Shown: positions 8,370-17,326 of the stretch, in pieces
Numbering within the stretch: position 1 is the stretch's first letter
Layout: every line of letters begins with the position of its first letter
Source: Chloroflexota bacterium
GTDB lineage: Bacteria > Chloroflexota > Dehalococcoidia > GIF9 > UBA5629
Direction of reading: 5' to 3'
Length of the DNA stretch: 39,372 nt
Assembly (NCBI GenBank): GCA_016865895.1
Contig: VGNY01000006.1
Location: 1-39,372, forward strand
Translations under genes and position numbers: made by a program
Notes under the pieces: model-generated
What the model saw: only the letters and a program-made list of their open reading frames with translations
What the model was told of the DNA's origin: nothing
Databases searched by the model: none

Positions 8370-8981
8370 TTGAACACCAGTTCTATGTCCACTGCTGAGC
8401 CGATAGCCAGGTTAATCGAAGAACTTAACAAGCTGCCGGGCATTGGACCGAAGAGCGCCCAACGGCTAACCTACTATTTGTTACGAGCACCTACAGAGGA
8501 AGCTCAGGCATTAGCTGAAGCTATCAGAGCTGTCAAGGAAAAACTGACCCTATGCTCTATTTGTCTTAACATCACTGATTCTGACCCCTGCACCATCTGC
8601 CGTAACGAAGAGCGCGACCACACCAAAATCTGTGTGGTTGAAGAGCCCATAGACATTCTCCCTTTAGAACGCACCAAAAAGTATAAAGGCCTATACCATG
8701 TGCTCCATGGTGTCATCGCTCCGACCGATGGAATAGGTCCCGACGACTTAAAAGTCAAAGAGCTGCTGTCACGTCTTAATGATGGTCTGGTGACCGAGGT
8801 GATATTGGCAACCAATCCCAATCTAGAAGGGGAAGCCACTGCCATGTACCTACAGCGCCTTATTGCCCCACTAGATATTCGAGTCACCCGGCTGGCTCGC
8901 GGTTTGCCCTATGGTGGTGACTTGGAATATGCTGATGATGTTACCCTCAGCCGCGCATTAGAAGGAAGACAAGAAATGTGA
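8370..8981 (+). CDS. recR: recombination mediator RecR, TTG start
   Basis: Acts with RecO to load RecA on gapped single-stranded DNA. The 203-residue protein has a helix-hairpin-helix ([12 protein letters not shown], 22-33), a C4 zinc finger (C62, C65, C74, C77) and a Toprim domain (about 86-175, starting [14 protein letters not shown]). The start is TTG: AGGAGG overlaps the ybaB stop and is 7 bases away. An ATG at 8385 has no ribosome site. Coupled with ybaB and followed by recO. Confidence 0.96.
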   Translation: MNTSSMSTAEPIARLIEELNKLPGIGPKSAQRLTYYLLRAPTEEAQALAEAIRAVKEKLTLCSICLNITDSDPCTICRNEERDHTKICVVEEPIDILPLERTKKYKGLYHVLHGVIAPTDGIGPDDLKVKELLSRLNDGLVTEVILATNPNLEGEATAMYLQRLIAPLDIRVTRLARGLPYGGDLEYADDVTLSRALEGRQEM

Positions 8982-9031
8982 CCCGCACCCCATGAAAAAT
9001 TCACCTCGCTCTTTTCTCAGTGGCAAAGAAC

Positions 9032-9802
9032 ATGACAGCGTCTCGGGTTTACCAAACAGAAGCCATAATTCTTAAACGAACCAAATTGGGCGAAGCTGAT
9101 AGAATCCTTACCTTCTACACACCCGAACTGGGTAAACTGAAAGCAGTTGCCAAAGGAACACGCCGTCCACAAAGCAAGTTGGGCGGCCATGTAGAACTTC
9201 TAACCCATAGTAGGCTAATGCTGGCCCGAGGCCGCAACCTTGACATCATCACCCAAGCCCAGACCATAAATAATTTTTTGCCCATAAAGGATGACCTGAA
9301 GCTTATCTCTCGTGGCCTCTACATTGCAGAGCTCGTTGACTCCTTCACCGGTGAACACATTGAAGACCGTGAGCTCTTCAACTTATTGCTTAAGACCTTG
9401 CACCAGTTGTCACAAATGAAGGGTGGCGAGCTAGTCCTGCGATACTTCGAGTTGCATCTCCTCGACCATCTCGGCTATCGTCCTCAGCTACAGCGGTGCA
9501 CGGAATGCAATTCACCTCTGAAGCCGGAGACCAATTTCTTCAGCTCCAGCCAGGGTGGTGCCCTGTGCTATGAGTGTGGGTACCATGAGCCGATGGCTCG
9601 TCCCCTTTCCCTGAACGCCTTAAAGGTGCTGCGTCTGTGGCAGAACTGCGACTACGTCACCGCCATGAGGGTAAGAATCAACCCGGGATTGGCCACAGAG
9701 CTGGAACAGTTACTGCGTGAATACATCAGGTACCTACTGGAGAGACAACTGAAATCAACAGCCTGGCTGGATAAACTTAAACGGGAAACCCACCCCATGT
9801 AG
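9032..9802 (+). CDS. recO: DNA repair protein RecO
   Basis: Works with RecR in the RecFOR pathway, annealing single strands and helping RecA displace SSB. The N-terminal OB fold starts RVYQTEAIILKRTKLGEADRIL. A C-terminal four-cysteine zinc site is seen in CTECNSPLKP and CYECGY. The 256-residue length is typical. There is an alternative GTG at 9020; neither start has a clear ribosome site, and the ATG was preferred because fewer extra residues precede the conserved TEAIIL. It follows recR by 50 bases and ends the dnaX-ybaB-recR-recO group. Confidence 0.93.
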   Translation: MTASRVYQTEAIILKRTKLGEADRILTFYTPELGKLKAVAKGTRRPQSKLGGHVELLTHSRLMLARGRNLDIITQAQTINNFLPIKDDLKLISRGLYIAELVDSFTGEHIEDRELFNLLLKTLHQLSQMKGGELVLRYFELHLLDHLGYRPQLQRCTECNSPLKPETNFFSSSQGGALCYECGYHEPMARPLSLNALKVLRLWQNCDYVTAMRVRINPGLATELEQLLREYIRYLLERQLKSTAWLDKLKRETHPM

Positions 9803-9827
9803 TCGCAACCTTTAAATGCCTTGGTTA

Positions 9828-9849
9828 GATTGGAGCATCGGCTCCAATC
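9828..9849. terminator. hairpin downstream of recO
   Basis: GATTGGAGC and GCTCCAATC form a perfect nine-base stem with the four-base loop ATCG. It begins 25 bases after recO. No T-run follows directly (a weak second stem, GAGC/GCTC, comes next), so it may be a rho-assisted end, an mRNA stabiliser or a small repeat. Confidence 0.45.
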
Positions 9850-9942
9850 ACGCCTAGAGCAGACGCTCCAGATTATTCCACGGGAAATTTTGATATTGTT
9901 TAGGATTTAGAGTTTAGTATTTGGGATTTCTATCCTATGGGC

Positions 9943-9984
9943 GAGGCTTTTGTCCCCCCGATTTCATCGGGGTGGAAAAGCCTC
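9943..9984. terminator. bidirectional terminator-like hairpin between recO and the kinase
   Basis: An outer stem GAGGCTTTT/AAAAGCCTC encloses an inner stem CCCCGAT/ATCGGGG with loop TTC. It starts 3 bases beyond the kinase stop codon on the minus strand and lies between two convergent genes, where a two-way terminator is expected. The outer arms share the GAGGCTT/AAGCCTC core of the dispersed palindrome family. Confidence 0.6.
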
Positions 9985-9987
9985 ATA

Positions 9988-12306
9988 CTACATGCCCTCG
10001 GTCAGCACACGGTTTATCTCCGTCCTTAGCCGTTTAGCATCAAATGGCTTCATAATTCGAGGCACTCTAGTTTTAGCAAGAAAAGCCATGGTACGTGCCC
10101 CCACAACATCACCGGTGACAAAGACCACCCTCTGCAGCAGCGATGGAGCTATTTTTTGAAGATGCTCATACAATTCAATACCGCTCATGCCCGGCATCTT
10201 GATATCTAGCAAGATAAGTCTGTACCTCTTGCTTTTAACCATCTCCAAGGCATCTTCGGCATTATCTACGGTTTCCACCTCATGCCCTTCAGTAGTCAGC
10301 ACTTTGCTTATAAATTCCTGTATCACCGGCTCATCATCCACCACCAGTATCTTAGCATTAGCTACCTTATCATGTTCTTCAATTTCCGGCTCGGGCAATT
10401 CCAATTGCTCAGTGACTATAGGCAACTCCACAACGAAAGTAGCCCCTTTGCCCGGCTTGCTTTCGGCATATATCCTGCCATTATGCCCAGTTATTATCCC
10501 GTGACAGACACTTAAGCCAAGCCCTGTCCCCTGTCCCACCTCCTTGGTGGTGAAGAAGGGGTCAAATATCCTCTCCAGGTTCTCCTTAGCTATTCCCGAG
10601 CCGTCATCTTTAAAGGATATGCGAATGGTGTCATTCATCTGCTCTGTCTTAACTAACAACTTGCCCTTGCCGTGGGCTGATTTCATCTCCGTCTCGGCGT
10701 TGATGATTAAATTAAGGAACACTTGCTGGAGTTGACCGGGGTCGGCGATAGTCATGGGCAAATCAGGGTCAAGGCGAGTGGTAACCTTGATATTGCTGTT
10801 CTTCAGATGATAGGCTCGCAGGTCAAGGGTGTTGTCCACGATTTCGTTGATATTAACACGCTTTCGCTCTGGTTTGGTCTGGCGAGCAAAAGTAAGCATT
10901 CGCTTCACAATACCAGCCACTCGTTGAGCACCTTCGTTTATAACCTCAACATCATGCTTGATATCATCCGATATATCCCTTCTCGCTAGTAACAAATGGG
11001 CATACCCGATAACACCGGTCAAGGGATTATTTATCTCGTGAGCGATGCCTGAAGCCATCTCGCCAACAGAGGCCAATCGGCTAGCAAGATGCGCCTTCTG
11101 CTCCAGTTGCCTTTTCTCATCTTCTATCCGCTTGCGTTCGGTGACATCGCGGCCAACCCCACGAAATCCGATAATCTCGTCATTTTCGTTTCGTAAGGGA
11201 AAAACAGTAGCTTCTGTAAATCCCACCGTCCCATCTTTCCGAACAACCCTATAAAACAAGTTTCTGACCGGTTCGCCTGTCCGGTAGACCTTATTGAATG
11301 CCTTATACACAATGTCAACGTCCTCTTCATCTGCATACTCTCGCGCGTTCGTTCCTATCAACTCTTCCCTCAAATATCGAAGGTGGCGAGCCACTGAGTC
11401 ATTGATAAAAGTGAAATTACCGGCGAGGTCCAACTCAAAATAACCTTCCTCCATCTCCTCCAAAATAGTTCGATATCTCTCCTCCGACTGCCTAAGTGTA
11501 TCTTCAGCCTTTTTGCGTTCGGTGATGTCAACCCAGGTTGCTAGATAGTAACGAACCACACCGTCCCTTTTCACCGGCACGGAAGTTATCTCCGCCCAGA
11601 ATGACTCACCATTCATCCTTTTAAACATTTCCTCAATTTTTCTTGCCCCTCCAGCCATAGCTTCCTCGAAGTCCCTTCTGGTTTTATGAATTGTTGCTTC
11701 TGTCCACCAGGGATATGGAGCTTGCTTGCCAATCAGTTCCGCAGAAACAAAACCAGTTAGCTGCTCAAACGCTGGATTTACATATCTAATGGAAGTATCG
11801 GTATCCAGAACCAATATGGGGCTAGGAGAATTGACCAGCAGGGTGGTACTGAATTCCTTCGAACTCTGCAGTTTCTTATCAATTTGCTTGCGTTCAGTAA
11901 CGTCTATAACAATTTCGATTGCTTTGTCAATAGTTCCATCCGAATTCGGCAATGGAGCTGAAAGCAGTTGGTAGTTTCTTCCATCGGCACCTGTTAATTC
12001 CACCATCTCCACCTTATTGCTCTTTATCGCTTTTATCGCAGGACAGAAGTCACAAGGTTCTTTCAACCCCATATAGGTTTCATAGCACAATTTCCCGGCC
12101 AAATCGCCAAAGCGCTGCCTCAAGCTTTCATTCTGAAACACGACCTTGTAGTCAAGCTTCACAATATCAATGCCAATTTCTGCAAATGCTAATCCATTCA
12201 TGAGAGCTTGCAATTTGTCTCCTTCTGAGTCCATCGCAGCAACCCGCTGGCGCAACTCCGCCAATTCCTGCACAAGTTGCTCTTTTGTCTTACTGGAGTC
12301 CTTCAT
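9988..12306 (-). CDS. hybrid sensor histidine kinase with three PAS domains and a receiver
   Basis: A cytoplasmic signalling protein of 772 residues with no membrane segment. Domain order: N-terminal coiled coil (8-35), PAS1 (about 35-137), PAS2 (150-265), PAS3 (278-392), HisKA with phospho-accepting H423 in GIAHEINNPL, HATPase with N-box near 532-537, DDGSGI (567-572) and GTGLGLS (593-599), then a receiver (651-772) with phospho-Asp D701 in LLDIKMPG and K753. PAS1 carries C74 and a C85-x-x-C88 pair (PCDFCPA), which could sense redox or hold a metal or cofactor (inference). The ATG has AGGAGG 6 bases upstream. There is no DNA-binding output domain, so it must signal to a partner encoded elsewhere. 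It diverges from the acyl-CoA ligase group, which hints at, but does not prove, shared control. Confidence 0.94.
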   Translation of the reverse strand: MKDSSKTKEQLVQELAELRQRVAAMDSEGDKLQALMNGLAFAEIGIDIVKLDYKVVFQNESLRQRFGDLAGKLCYETYMGLKEPCDFCPAIKAIKSNKVEMVELTGADGRNYQLLSAPLPNSDGTIDKAIEIVIDVTERKQIDKKLQSSKEFSTTLLVNSPSPILVLDTDTSIRYVNPAFEQLTGFVSAELIGKQAPYPWWTEATIHKTRRDFEEAMAGGARKIEEMFKRMNGESFWAEITSVPVKRDGVVRYYLATWVDITERKKAEDTLRQSEERYRTILEEMEEGYFELDLAGNFTFINDSVARHLRYLREELIGTNAREYADEEDVDIVYKAFNKVYRTGEPVRNLFYRVVRKDGTVGFTEATVFPLRNENDEIIGFRGVGRDVTERKRIEDEKRQLEQKAHLASRLASVGEMASGIAHEINNPLTGVIGYAHLLLARRDISDDIKHDVEVINEGAQRVAGIVKRMLTFARQTKPERKRVNINEIVDNTLDLRAYHLKNSNIKVTTRLDPDLPMTIADPGQLQQVFLNLIINAETEMKSAHGKGKLLVKTEQMNDTIRISFKDDGSGIAKENLERIFDPFFTTKEVGQGTGLGLSVCHGIITGHNGRIYAESKPGKGATFVVELPIVTEQLELPEPEIEEHDKVANAKILVVDDEPVIQEFISKVLTTEGHEVETVDNAEDALEMVKSKRYRLILLDIKMPGMSGIELYEHLQKIAPSLLQRVVFVTGDVVGARTMAFLAKTRVPRIMKPFDAKRLRTEINRVLTEGM

Positions 12307-12371
12307 ACCTTACCTCCTACAAGTGTACAGGTACTATTGCCCCCATTTTAGGTGCTTTTTCATTTGACTTA

Positions 12372-12400
12372 TTTCTACTACGTTTAATCGCATATGTCAA
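12372..12400 (-). promoter_or_regulatory. promoter of the hybrid kinase
   Basis: On the minus strand TTGACA (12400-12395) and TAGAAA (12377-12372) are 17 bases apart. Transcription would begin near 12365, giving a leader of about 59 bases. It lies back to back with the promoter at 12413. Confidence 0.5.
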
Positions 12401-12412
12401 GTCATCAAAGCA

Positions 12413-12441
12413 TTGCTAGGTAGACAGTTTAGTATTATAAT
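12413..12441 (+). promoter_or_regulatory. promoter of the acyl-CoA ligase group
   Basis: TTGCTA at 12413-12418 and a perfect TATAAT at 12436-12441 are 17 bases apart. The predicted transcript begins near 12448, leaving a 48-base leader. This excludes an earlier in-frame TTG at 12448 as the start codon. Confidence 0.6.
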
Positions 12442-12495
12442 GACTTTTTGGAGCGCAAGGGACAGACTCTCAAACTAAAGATAGAAGGAGCCAAA

Positions 12496-14073
12496 ATGGA
12501 ATCAAAATACAGGTTTGAGGAAAAGAAAATGGGCAAGGCTACGATTAATGTCTATGCCAGCCGACCGAGAACCATGTATGAGATGTTCAGCAAAACAGTA
12601 GCGGGATACCCTACCCGCGAAGCAATTAAGTATGGGGGTATTTGCCTAACTTACTCCGAGCTTAGCAGAAGGGTAGATGCTTTATCTGCCGCTCTTCGGG
12701 AAGATTACCATGTGAGTAAAGGAGACAGGGTGACAGTATTCTTGAAAAATGACGATGCTTTCCCTCCAGTGTTCTTGGCTATCTCCAAAATCGGAGCTAT
12801 ATCGGTGGTACTCAATACCCGACTCAAGAAGCCGGAACTGGAATATCAACTGGAACTAACCAAACCGGTGGTAGCTATCGTTGATGGCGAAATATGGGAT
12901 AAGGGGCTGGATAGTATGATAAAATCCAAAATAGAAAAAGACACTCTAAGCCAGATTTGGAACAAAGATGGTATCTGCCCTCAGGGAGCCTGCAATGAGG
13001 ACGATGTCCATACTATCCTCTTCACTTCGGGCACAACGGGGAAGCCGAAGGGAGTTAGAATCGTCCACCGAAACTTTATACATAGCGCCATAAGGCTGGA
13101 ACAGTACATGGAGATGCTGGGACTAATCCGTCCCGAAGGAGGAAAAACGCTAATCGCCGCTCCTCTATTCCATGTGATGGCTCTTCAAGAGCAACTGGTT
13201 CCGAGTTTGAGGATGGGCAACACAGCCATCTTGCTTGCTGCACTTAGCATCCAAGCCTTCCTGGAACTTGTTGAGAAGGAGAAGATTGATTTCCTGGTCG
13301 GCTCGCCGGCGATATACAGGATATTGTTGAGCTCCGAAGACGTTACAAAATATGACTTAAGCTCCATCAAAGTAGCTGCCTTTGGCGCAGCCCCGATGTC
13401 CCCAGACCTGATGGCAGAAATGAAGAAGGCGTTTGTAAATGCCAAGCTCTTCAACGGCTTCGGACTTACAGAGGCGTCGGTATCACTTGTCGCTATCGAC
13501 AAGGAATGCATGGAAAGGCCCACCTCTATAGGACATCCCAGCCTCGGCTGCGAGGCAAAGATAGTTGATGAGAATATGCGTGAAGTGCCAACAGGAGTTG
13601 TTGGTGAAATTACGGTCAAGGGTCCAAATGTAGCCGACGGCTATTACAATGACCCCGAAGGTACCAAGAAAGCATTTAGGGACGGCTGGTTTTTAACCGG
13701 TGACCTGGGAAAAGTGGATGAGGATGGATTCTTTTATGTAGTCAGCAGAAAGAAAGACATGATAAACAGAGGCGGGGAGAATGTATATCCAGTTGAAGTC
13801 GAAAATGCCATTTCTCTCCATCCAAAAGTCCTTGAGGTCTCTGTCTACGGCGTGCCAGATAAGGTTATGGGAGAAAAAGTGGCTGCATCCATAGTTGTCA
13901 TCCCCGGGACAACCCTCACACCGGAGGAAATAAAGGAATTCTGCAGCGATAAACTGGCCAAATATAAAATACCAGAATATGTCTTATTTATCACGGCATT
14001 GCCCAAGAACCCCGGTGGCAAGGTAATCAAAGAACAGCTAACACAGGAACTATCCCAACAAATCACAGATTAG
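12496..14073 (+). CDS. acyl-CoA synthetase (AMP-forming, class I adenylate-forming family)
   Basis: Activates a carboxylic acid to its acyl-CoA thioester through an acyl-AMP. The 525-residue protein has the P-loop-like A3 motif ILFTSGTTGKPKGV (174-187), the A5 motif GFGLTE, the hinge region TGDLGKVDEDGFFYVVSRKK with MINRGGENVYP, and the adenylation lysine K509 in PGGKVIK. The ATG follows GAAGGAG at a good distance and sits after the promoter. The substrate cannot be told from sequence; medium-chain, aromatic or substituted acids are all possible. It is followed by an alcohol dehydrogenase and an enoyl-CoA hydratase, suggesting a short degradation route. Confidence 0.93.
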   Translation: MESKYRFEEKKMGKATINVYASRPRTMYEMFSKTVAGYPTREAIKYGGICLTYSELSRRVDALSAALREDYHVSKGDRVTVFLKNDDAFPPVFLAISKIGAISVVLNTRLKKPELEYQLELTKPVVAIVDGEIWDKGLDSMIKSKIEKDTLSQIWNKDGICPQGACNEDDVHTILFTSGTTGKPKGVRIVHRNFIHSAIRLEQYMEMLGLIRPEGGKTLIAAPLFHVMALQEQLVPSLRMGNTAILLAALSIQAFLELVEKEKIDFLVGSPAIYRILLSSEDVTKYDLSSIKVAAFGAAPMSPDLMAEMKKAFVNAKLFNGFGLTEASVSLVAIDKECMERPTSIGHPSLGCEAKIVDENMREVPTGVVGEITVKGPNVADGYYNDPEGTKKAFRDGWFLTGDLGKVDEDGFFYVVSRKKDMINRGGENVYPVEVENAISLHPKVLEVSVYGVPDKVMGEKVAASIVVIPGTTLTPEEIKEFCSDKLAKYKIPEYVLFITALPKNPGGKVIKEQLTQELSQQITD

Positions 14074-14125
14074 ACCTAGTAGCTGATACCATTTAGGGGC
14101 GACTTCCATTGTTAGAGGAGGGAGT

Positions 14126-15328
14126 ATGAAAGCCTTATATTTTGAAAACAAGCTGGGCAATATAGTTGCCCTGAAGATTGCCTCTCGATTTACCAAGAAC
14201 GCCGCTTTTGCACCGTTTTCCCCTTTCAAATATGCCGAGGTGAAAGAACCGGAGATACCGAATCCACGCTGGCTGAAGGTCAAGAACAGAGCTTGCGGCA
14301 TCTGCGGCTCAGATATACATTTCATCTTTATGGATATGGATACGAAATGCTTTCCCGCAGCAACCCCAGGGATATCTAGAAAATACCTCGGTCATGAAAT
14401 GGTCGGGGAGATTATTGAACTGGGAACAGGAGTAGCGGGATTTGCAGTTGGCGACCGTGTGAGCCTTCGAATAGAGTGGCCATCCTGTTTTCAGATGGAA
14501 ATTAATCCCCCCTGCAGACAATGTGCTGTAGGAAACTACATGCTGTGCGAAAACCTGGGAAGGAAACAATTGCCGACTATGGACACAGGAGGCGGATTTT
14601 CTCCTTACATGGTTATGCATATGTCACAACCATACAAGGTACCAAATTCGCTCAGCGATGGCGAAGCTGTTCTCCTCGAACCCACTGCCTGTGTTGTTCA
14701 CGCGGTAATGAAACAATTACCAAAGCCAGGTGATAAAGTGCTGGTAATAGGTGCCGGCACCATAGGGCTATTAACCGTAGCTGTGGCAAGAGCACTTCAA
14801 CCCAATGCGGAAATTTATTGCTTGGCAAGATACCCGTTTCAAGCGGAGATGGCAACCAAATTCGGGGCAAGGGATGTGATATTCGACAACGAAAACGCTT
14901 ATCAGCGGGCAGCAGAGATAACTAACGCCAAGTATTTTGCGGGCTATTTTAAGAACCGTATTTTACTTGGCGGATTCGACATCATCTATGATGCGGTAGG
15001 AAGCGACAGGACTATACAGAACGCGCTTCGGTGGGTTAGAGGCAAAGGTACGGTGGTTATTTTGGGCATAAATTTTCAGCCTGGCAGGATAGACTATACC
15101 CCCGTGTGGCATCAGGAGATAAAGGTAACCGGTATAAATTGCCATGCCACCGAATACAACGGGAAGACATCCTTTGACCTGGCCGCCAGGCTACTCGCAG
15201 ACAAAAAAGTAAACATAGAGGAAATGATTACCCACAGATTCCCGCTGGAGAAATACAGGGAAGCAATAAAGACATTTTTGTCAAAAGGGAAAAATAAGGC
15301 AATTAAAATCGTCATTCAGCACTCCTAA
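14126..15328 (+). CDS. zinc-dependent alcohol dehydrogenase (MDR family)
   Basis: A medium-chain dehydrogenase of 400 residues that oxidises an alcohol with NAD(P)+. Catalytic zinc ligands are C60 (GICGSD), H90 and E91 (GHE). The nucleotide site is GAGTIGLL (209-216). The structural-zinc lobe has four cysteines (C121, C130, C133, C141), but the first gap is 8 residues rather than the usual 2, due to an insert FQMEINPP. There is also extra sequence at residues 15-45. Length exceeds the common 340-380. A strong GAGGAGGGAG precedes the ATG. It lies 52 bases after the acyl-CoA ligase, so it may act on a hydroxyacyl-CoA or an alcohol from the same pathway (inference). Confidence 0.9.
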   Translation: MKALYFENKLGNIVALKIASRFTKNAAFAPFSPFKYAEVKEPEIPNPRWLKVKNRACGICGSDIHFIFMDMDTKCFPAATPGISRKYLGHEMVGEIIELGTGVAGFAVGDRVSLRIEWPSCFQMEINPPCRQCAVGNYMLCENLGRKQLPTMDTGGGFSPYMVMHMSQPYKVPNSLSDGEAVLLEPTACVVHAVMKQLPKPGDKVLVIGAGTIGLLTVAVARALQPNAEIYCLARYPFQAEMATKFGARDVIFDNENAYQRAAEITNAKYFAGYFKNRILLGGFDIIYDAVGSDRTIQNALRWVRGKGTVVILGINFQPGRIDYTPVWHQEIKVTGINCHATEYNGKTSFDLAARLLADKKVNIEEMITHRFPLEKYREAIKTFLSKGKNKAIKIVIQHS

Positions 15329-15334
15329 TGTAGT

Positions 15335-15352
15335 GCGAGGCTTCAGCCTCGC
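15335..15352. repeat. dispersed palindrome, GAGGCTTNAGCCTC family
   Basis: GCGAGGCT-TC-AGCCTCGC is a perfect eight-base stem, starting 7 bases after the dehydrogenase stop. A partial second copy (GGGGCGAGGCT) follows near 15368. It could act as a hairpin that ends or shields the upstream mRNA, though there is no T-run. Confidence 0.65.
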
Positions 15353-15425
15353 TGGCATGACCCTGAAGGGGCGAGGCTATGCTTAGTAATTTAATGTTTA
15401 TAATCATTCTAAAGGAGATATTTTC

Positions 15426-16208
15426 ATGGCTAAAGTAGAAACTGAACGCAAAGGCCGCTCGATTGTAGTAACCATTAATCGTCCGGAGGTGCGCAACTGC
15501 GTGGATGGTGAGACGGCACAACTGCTCTTTGAGGCCATCCAGTCATTCCGCAAAGACCAAAGCCTTGATGTCCTTATCCTGACTGGCGGAGGTAACGTTT
15601 CTTTCTGCTCAGGAGCAGACCTGAAGAACACTGAAAGCCTCATAGCGCGTCCCGGCGCTGATGAGACCGGTCCCATGGGCGTCAGTCGCATCACAGACCT
15701 AGAAAAACCGACTATAGCTGCCATCAATGGATACTGCTTGGCCGGTGGTTTGGAACTAGCCTGCTGGTGCGATTTCCGCATCGCCTCCCGCAACGCCACT
15801 TTTGGCGCTCCCGAGCGTCGCTGGGGGATCCCGCTCATAGATGGCGGCACCCAACGCCTGCCCAGAATTGTGGGGCTAGGCAATGCACTTTATCTCATAG
15901 AGACGGGCATCGTAATCGACGTCGACCATGCGTTCCACATAGGGCTGGTACAAGAGGTCGTCCCGAAGGGGCAGGCTCTACCGCGGGCTTTGGAGCTGGC
16001 TGAAGCTATGTCAAAATACCCCCAGACCTGCCTGTACAACGACCGTCGAGCCACTTATGAAGGCTTATCGCTGCCGCTGCCAGAGGGAATCAGGTTGGAG
16101 GCAAAGATTCACCAGAGCAGCTTGGCCGACCCCGAGATAGTCGAAAGGCTTCGCCAGTACACTGCTGGCCAGCGCCCACCTTTCCCCCACCCACCAGCTT
16201 ACTCTTAG
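15426..16208 (+). CDS. enoyl-CoA hydratase/isomerase family protein
   Basis: Crotonase-fold enzyme of 260 residues acting on an acyl-CoA, most likely adding water to an enoyl-CoA. The oxyanion-hole segments are SGADLK (62-67) and LAGGLELA (105-112). Both glutamates used by hydratases are present: E110 in GGLELA and E130 in APERRWG, 20 residues apart as in the rat enzyme. GGTQRLPRIVG (140-150) is also typical. A good AAGGAG precedes the ATG. It belongs with the upstream ligase and dehydrogenase, although a palindromic repeat separates it. It could be a ring- or methyl-branched-acyl hydratase; specificity is not readable. Confidence 0.92.
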   Translation: MAKVETERKGRSIVVTINRPEVRNCVDGETAQLLFEAIQSFRKDQSLDVLILTGGGNVSFCSGADLKNTESLIARPGADETGPMGVSRITDLEKPTIAAINGYCLAGGLELACWCDFRIASRNATFGAPERRWGIPLIDGGTQRLPRIVGLGNALYLIETGIVIDVDHAFHIGLVQEVVPKGQALPRALELAEAMSKYPQTCLYNDRRATYEGLSLPLPEGIRLEAKIHQSSLADPEIVERLRQYTAGQRPPFPHPPAYS

Positions 16209-16475
16209 ACCCAATCGCACTTCCCAAGGTACCTGACTTATAGCCTGACGGCAGTATAGACAAGCATTTATTAGTTCTGTTTTCCGTAGAGCCGGAGCTA
16301 AACAAAACCTCAATTCTTGAATCCGCCTATCTCTTGTTAACAAAAAGGTGAAACATGGTTTTCTTCTAAGACTTCTATGTTGTTGGTGCTTCCATTCTCA
16401 TTCACAAACTCACACTTTGCCAAATTAAAAGTTAAGGTATCGGATACCTTGACCGTGGAATAAAGTGAAAGTGGC
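16209..16475. other. non-coding spacer before pyrF
   Basis: No plus-strand gene is visible, and the minus-strand open frames here overlap pyrF or the hydratase without a ribosome site. The spacer holds a perfect 17-base palindrome (16434-16450). No terminator with a T-run was found after the hydratase. Confidence 0.5.
16434..16450. promoter_or_regulatory. palindrome upstream of the pyrF promoter
   Basis: AAGGTATC-G-GATACCTT is a perfect palindrome that ends 25 bases before the -35 box of pyrF. It could be an operator for a dimeric regulator or a small hairpin. Nothing in the window identifies the binding protein. Confidence 0.4.
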
Positions 16476-16504
16476 TTGGAGTCTGCGCCTTTATAAGCTA
16501 TAAT
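16476..16504 (+). promoter_or_regulatory. promoter of pyrF, nearly leaderless
   Basis: TTGGAG (16476-16481) and TATAAT (16499-16504) are 17 bases apart. The -10 box ends 10 bases before the ATG at 16515, so the mRNA should have almost no leader. Confidence 0.6.
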
Positions 16505-16514
16505 TTTGCCGGAC

Positions 16515-17321
16515 ATGAAATTTATTGACAAGCTTCTGGTGGCTAGCCGTCGAAATAAGAGTCTGCTGTGTGTTGGGCTTGACCCTGACCCGGAACTAAT
16601 GCCAAAGGTGAGCCTTCTGGAGTTTAACAAAGCCATTGTTGATGCCACTGCCGACCTAGTATGCGCCTATAAGCCCAATCTGGCCTTCTATGAAGTTTTA
16701 GGTATAGATGGGCTGAAAGTTCTGCAGAAGACCATCGAGCATATACCTGGCCATATCCCTGTAATCGGCGACGGCAAACGAGGTGACATCAGCAACACGG
16801 CTAAAGCCTATGCCAAGGCCCTTTTTGTCACCTTTGGCTTTGATGCAGCTACTGTCAGTCCTTACCTCGGCTTCGACTCTATTGAGCCCTTTATCGGGTA
16901 TAAAGATAAAGGGGTCTTTATCCTGTGCCGGACATCTAACCTTGGGGCATTGGATTTCCAGAATTTACTTGATACCCAAGGTATACCACTATATGAAACA
17001 GTAGCTCGGAAGGCCAAGGAGTGGAATGTTCATGATAATGTCGGCTTGGTGGTCGGAGCTACATATCCCGACGAGTTAAAAACGATTCGGCAGTTATGTC
17101 CTGATATGCCACTCCTAATCCCGGGCATTGGAGCCCAAGGCGGTGATTTAGCCTCGGCGGTTAAATTTGGGGTTGATGCTCGTGCTGAGAAGGCAATTAT
17201 CGTGGCTGCCCGGCAAATCCTTTATGCCGCTCGGGAAAAGGACTTCGCTGAAGCTGCCAGGCATAGCGCCCGGGAATTGCGGGATAGCATTAATCAGCTG
17301 GTTAATCAGGTTGGTCATTAG
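16515..17321 (+). CDS. pyrF: orotidine 5'-phosphate decarboxylase
   Basis: Last step of UMP synthesis: decarboxylates OMP. The 268-residue length and layout fit the longer (type 2) bacterial form. Active-site motif is GDGKRGDIS (85-93) with K88 and D91, preceded by KPNLAFYE (53-60) and followed by VVGATYPDEL and the phosphate-binding PGIGAQGGD. An in-frame TTG at 16506 lies against the -10 box and is not used. No ribosome site is possible in the tiny leader. A DUF951 gene follows after 5 bases. Confidence 0.96.
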   Translation: MKFIDKLLVASRRNKSLLCVGLDPDPELMPKVSLLEFNKAIVDATADLVCAYKPNLAFYEVLGIDGLKVLQKTIEHIPGHIPVIGDGKRGDISNTAKAYAKALFVTFGFDAATVSPYLGFDSIEPFIGYKDKGVFILCRTSNLGALDFQNLLDTQGIPLYETVARKAKEWNVHDNVGLVVGATYPDELKTIRQLCPDMPLLIPGIGAQGGDLASAVKFGVDARAEKAIIVAARQILYAAREKDFAEAARHSARELRDSINQLVNQVGH

Positions 17322-17326
17322 CCAAT

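Noticed and set aside
16337-16648. 103-codon minus-strand frame across the pyrF start.
   Set aside because: It runs antisense through pyrF and its promoter, has no ribosome site, and shows no recognisable domain.
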